The translations under genes and the position numbers were made by a program. 64,000 nt of DNA, from contig NZ_JAPCKJ010000002.1 of NCBI RefSeq assembly GCF_034439435.1, positions 248,001 through 312,000 on the forward strand. The letters run 5' to 3'. The stretch's first letter is position 1. Every line of letters starts with the position of its first letter. Below the pieces are notes generated by a model that ran no database searches, had not been told where the DNA came from, and saw only the letters and a list, made by a program, of their open reading frames with translations. Below, in pieces: positions 63,775 to 64,000 of the stretch. The stretch comes from Sarcina sp034439435 (GTDB lineage Bacteria > Bacillota > Clostridia > Clostridiales > Clostridiaceae).

Positions 63775-64000
63775 ATGGAAAAGAATCTGTTTAACAATGA
63801 GGCTTTAGATGATATTCTATATAGATTATCAAACAGTACTTTTTCAGATTTTTTTTATGAAAAAATTGGTGAACGTAACATGCTAACGGGAGCCTTGAAT
63901 TCTGATTATTCTGGAGTAGCATCTACAACCTTAAGTGGCTGTTCCTTTCAACTTCAACAATTAACTCTTTTTAAAAGATTATTAAATGAAGGTGAATTAA
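63775..64000 (+). CDS. partial hypothetical protein (runs off window)
   Basis: At least 75 codons from ATG 63775, reading MEKNLFNNEALDDILYRLSN and continuing to the edge as a soluble, helical protein. No Shine-Dalgarno lies directly before this ATG. A good AAGGGAGG at 63712-63719 is followed by no in-frame start for this frame. So the start is uncertain, or the 5' end is altered. Family not recognised. Confidence 0.45.
   Translation, partial: MEKNLFNNEALDDILYRLSNSTFSDFFYEKIGERNMLTGALNSDYSGVASTTLSGCSFQLQQLTLFKRLLNEGEL

Noticed and set aside
1..64000. tRNA, rRNA, prophage and intact insertion sequences
   Set aside because: I searched by eye for tRNA-like T-arm motifs, rRNA segments, integrases and transposases and found none. 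The only GGTTCCACTCT-type sequences belong to the two T-boxes.

Overview
The window is low-GC Firmicute DNA and most probably comes from Clostridium perfringens or a very close relative. The reasons are the strong AGGAGG ribosome-binding sites, the Asn/Lys/Ile-rich proteins, the T-box leaders, a VirR-box promoter, a complete kdp operon, and cell-surface proteins typical of that species. I see no rRNA, tRNA, CRISPR array, prophage or intact insertion sequence. It reads as ordinary chromosomal backbone with small accessory pieces.

Left part (1-20.4 kb): two tiny Lys/Asn-rich proteins, a PHP phosphoesterase, a methyltransferase, a CPA2 antiporter, a FUSC membrane protein with an unusual repeat-bearing promoter, and a flavin reductase. 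A sulfur-linked block follows. It has a Gfo/Idh/MocA dehydrogenase, an SLC1-type symporter behind a T-box whose likely specifier is Cys (UGC), a DUF4352 protein, and an 828-aa fusion of CoA-disulfide reductase, rhodanese, TusA and DsrE. After that come a 1446-aa LPXTG-anchored GH2 beta-galactosidase, two small proteins, and a single-domain rhodanese.

Middle part (20.4-42 kb): a YjeM-type permease, an HPP-like membrane protein, and kdpFABCDE (minus strand) with an extra TPR gene after kdpE. Next are a DUF2975/HTH pair, a pentapeptide protein, a YdcF protein, an esterase, and decayed gene remnants. A promoter with two phased VirR boxes drives a ~0.4-kb transcript with a 76-aa ORF, which is possibly VR-RNA. 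Then come a YdjM-type hydrolase, a 55-triplet collagen-like protein, and a MacB-like ABC operon with a secreted beta-sandwich protein.

Right part (42-64 kb): glutathione peroxidase, a YhiN flavoprotein, an ECF sigma factor with its DUF4179 partner, and a DUF1413 protein. A probable carbohydrate cluster follows (AraC regulator, two dehydrogenases, two isomerase-like TIM barrels). A four-gene ABC/two-component operon comes next, then a GH38-like glycosidase with a cre-like site. A second SLC1 symporter (TcyP-like) has its own Cys-type T-box. The window closes with a TPR-EAL phosphodiesterase, an unassigned short structured RNA with a near-consensus promoter, and a gene running off the end.

Themes: cysteine and sulfur handling (two T-boxes, CoADR fusion, rhodanese), potassium uptake, host-glycan use (beta-galactosidase, GH38, sugar cluster), and virulence-type regulation (VirR boxes). 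Several loci share a short dispersed repeat ending in TTGATTTTTAGCTAG that looks like a MITE or transposon end.
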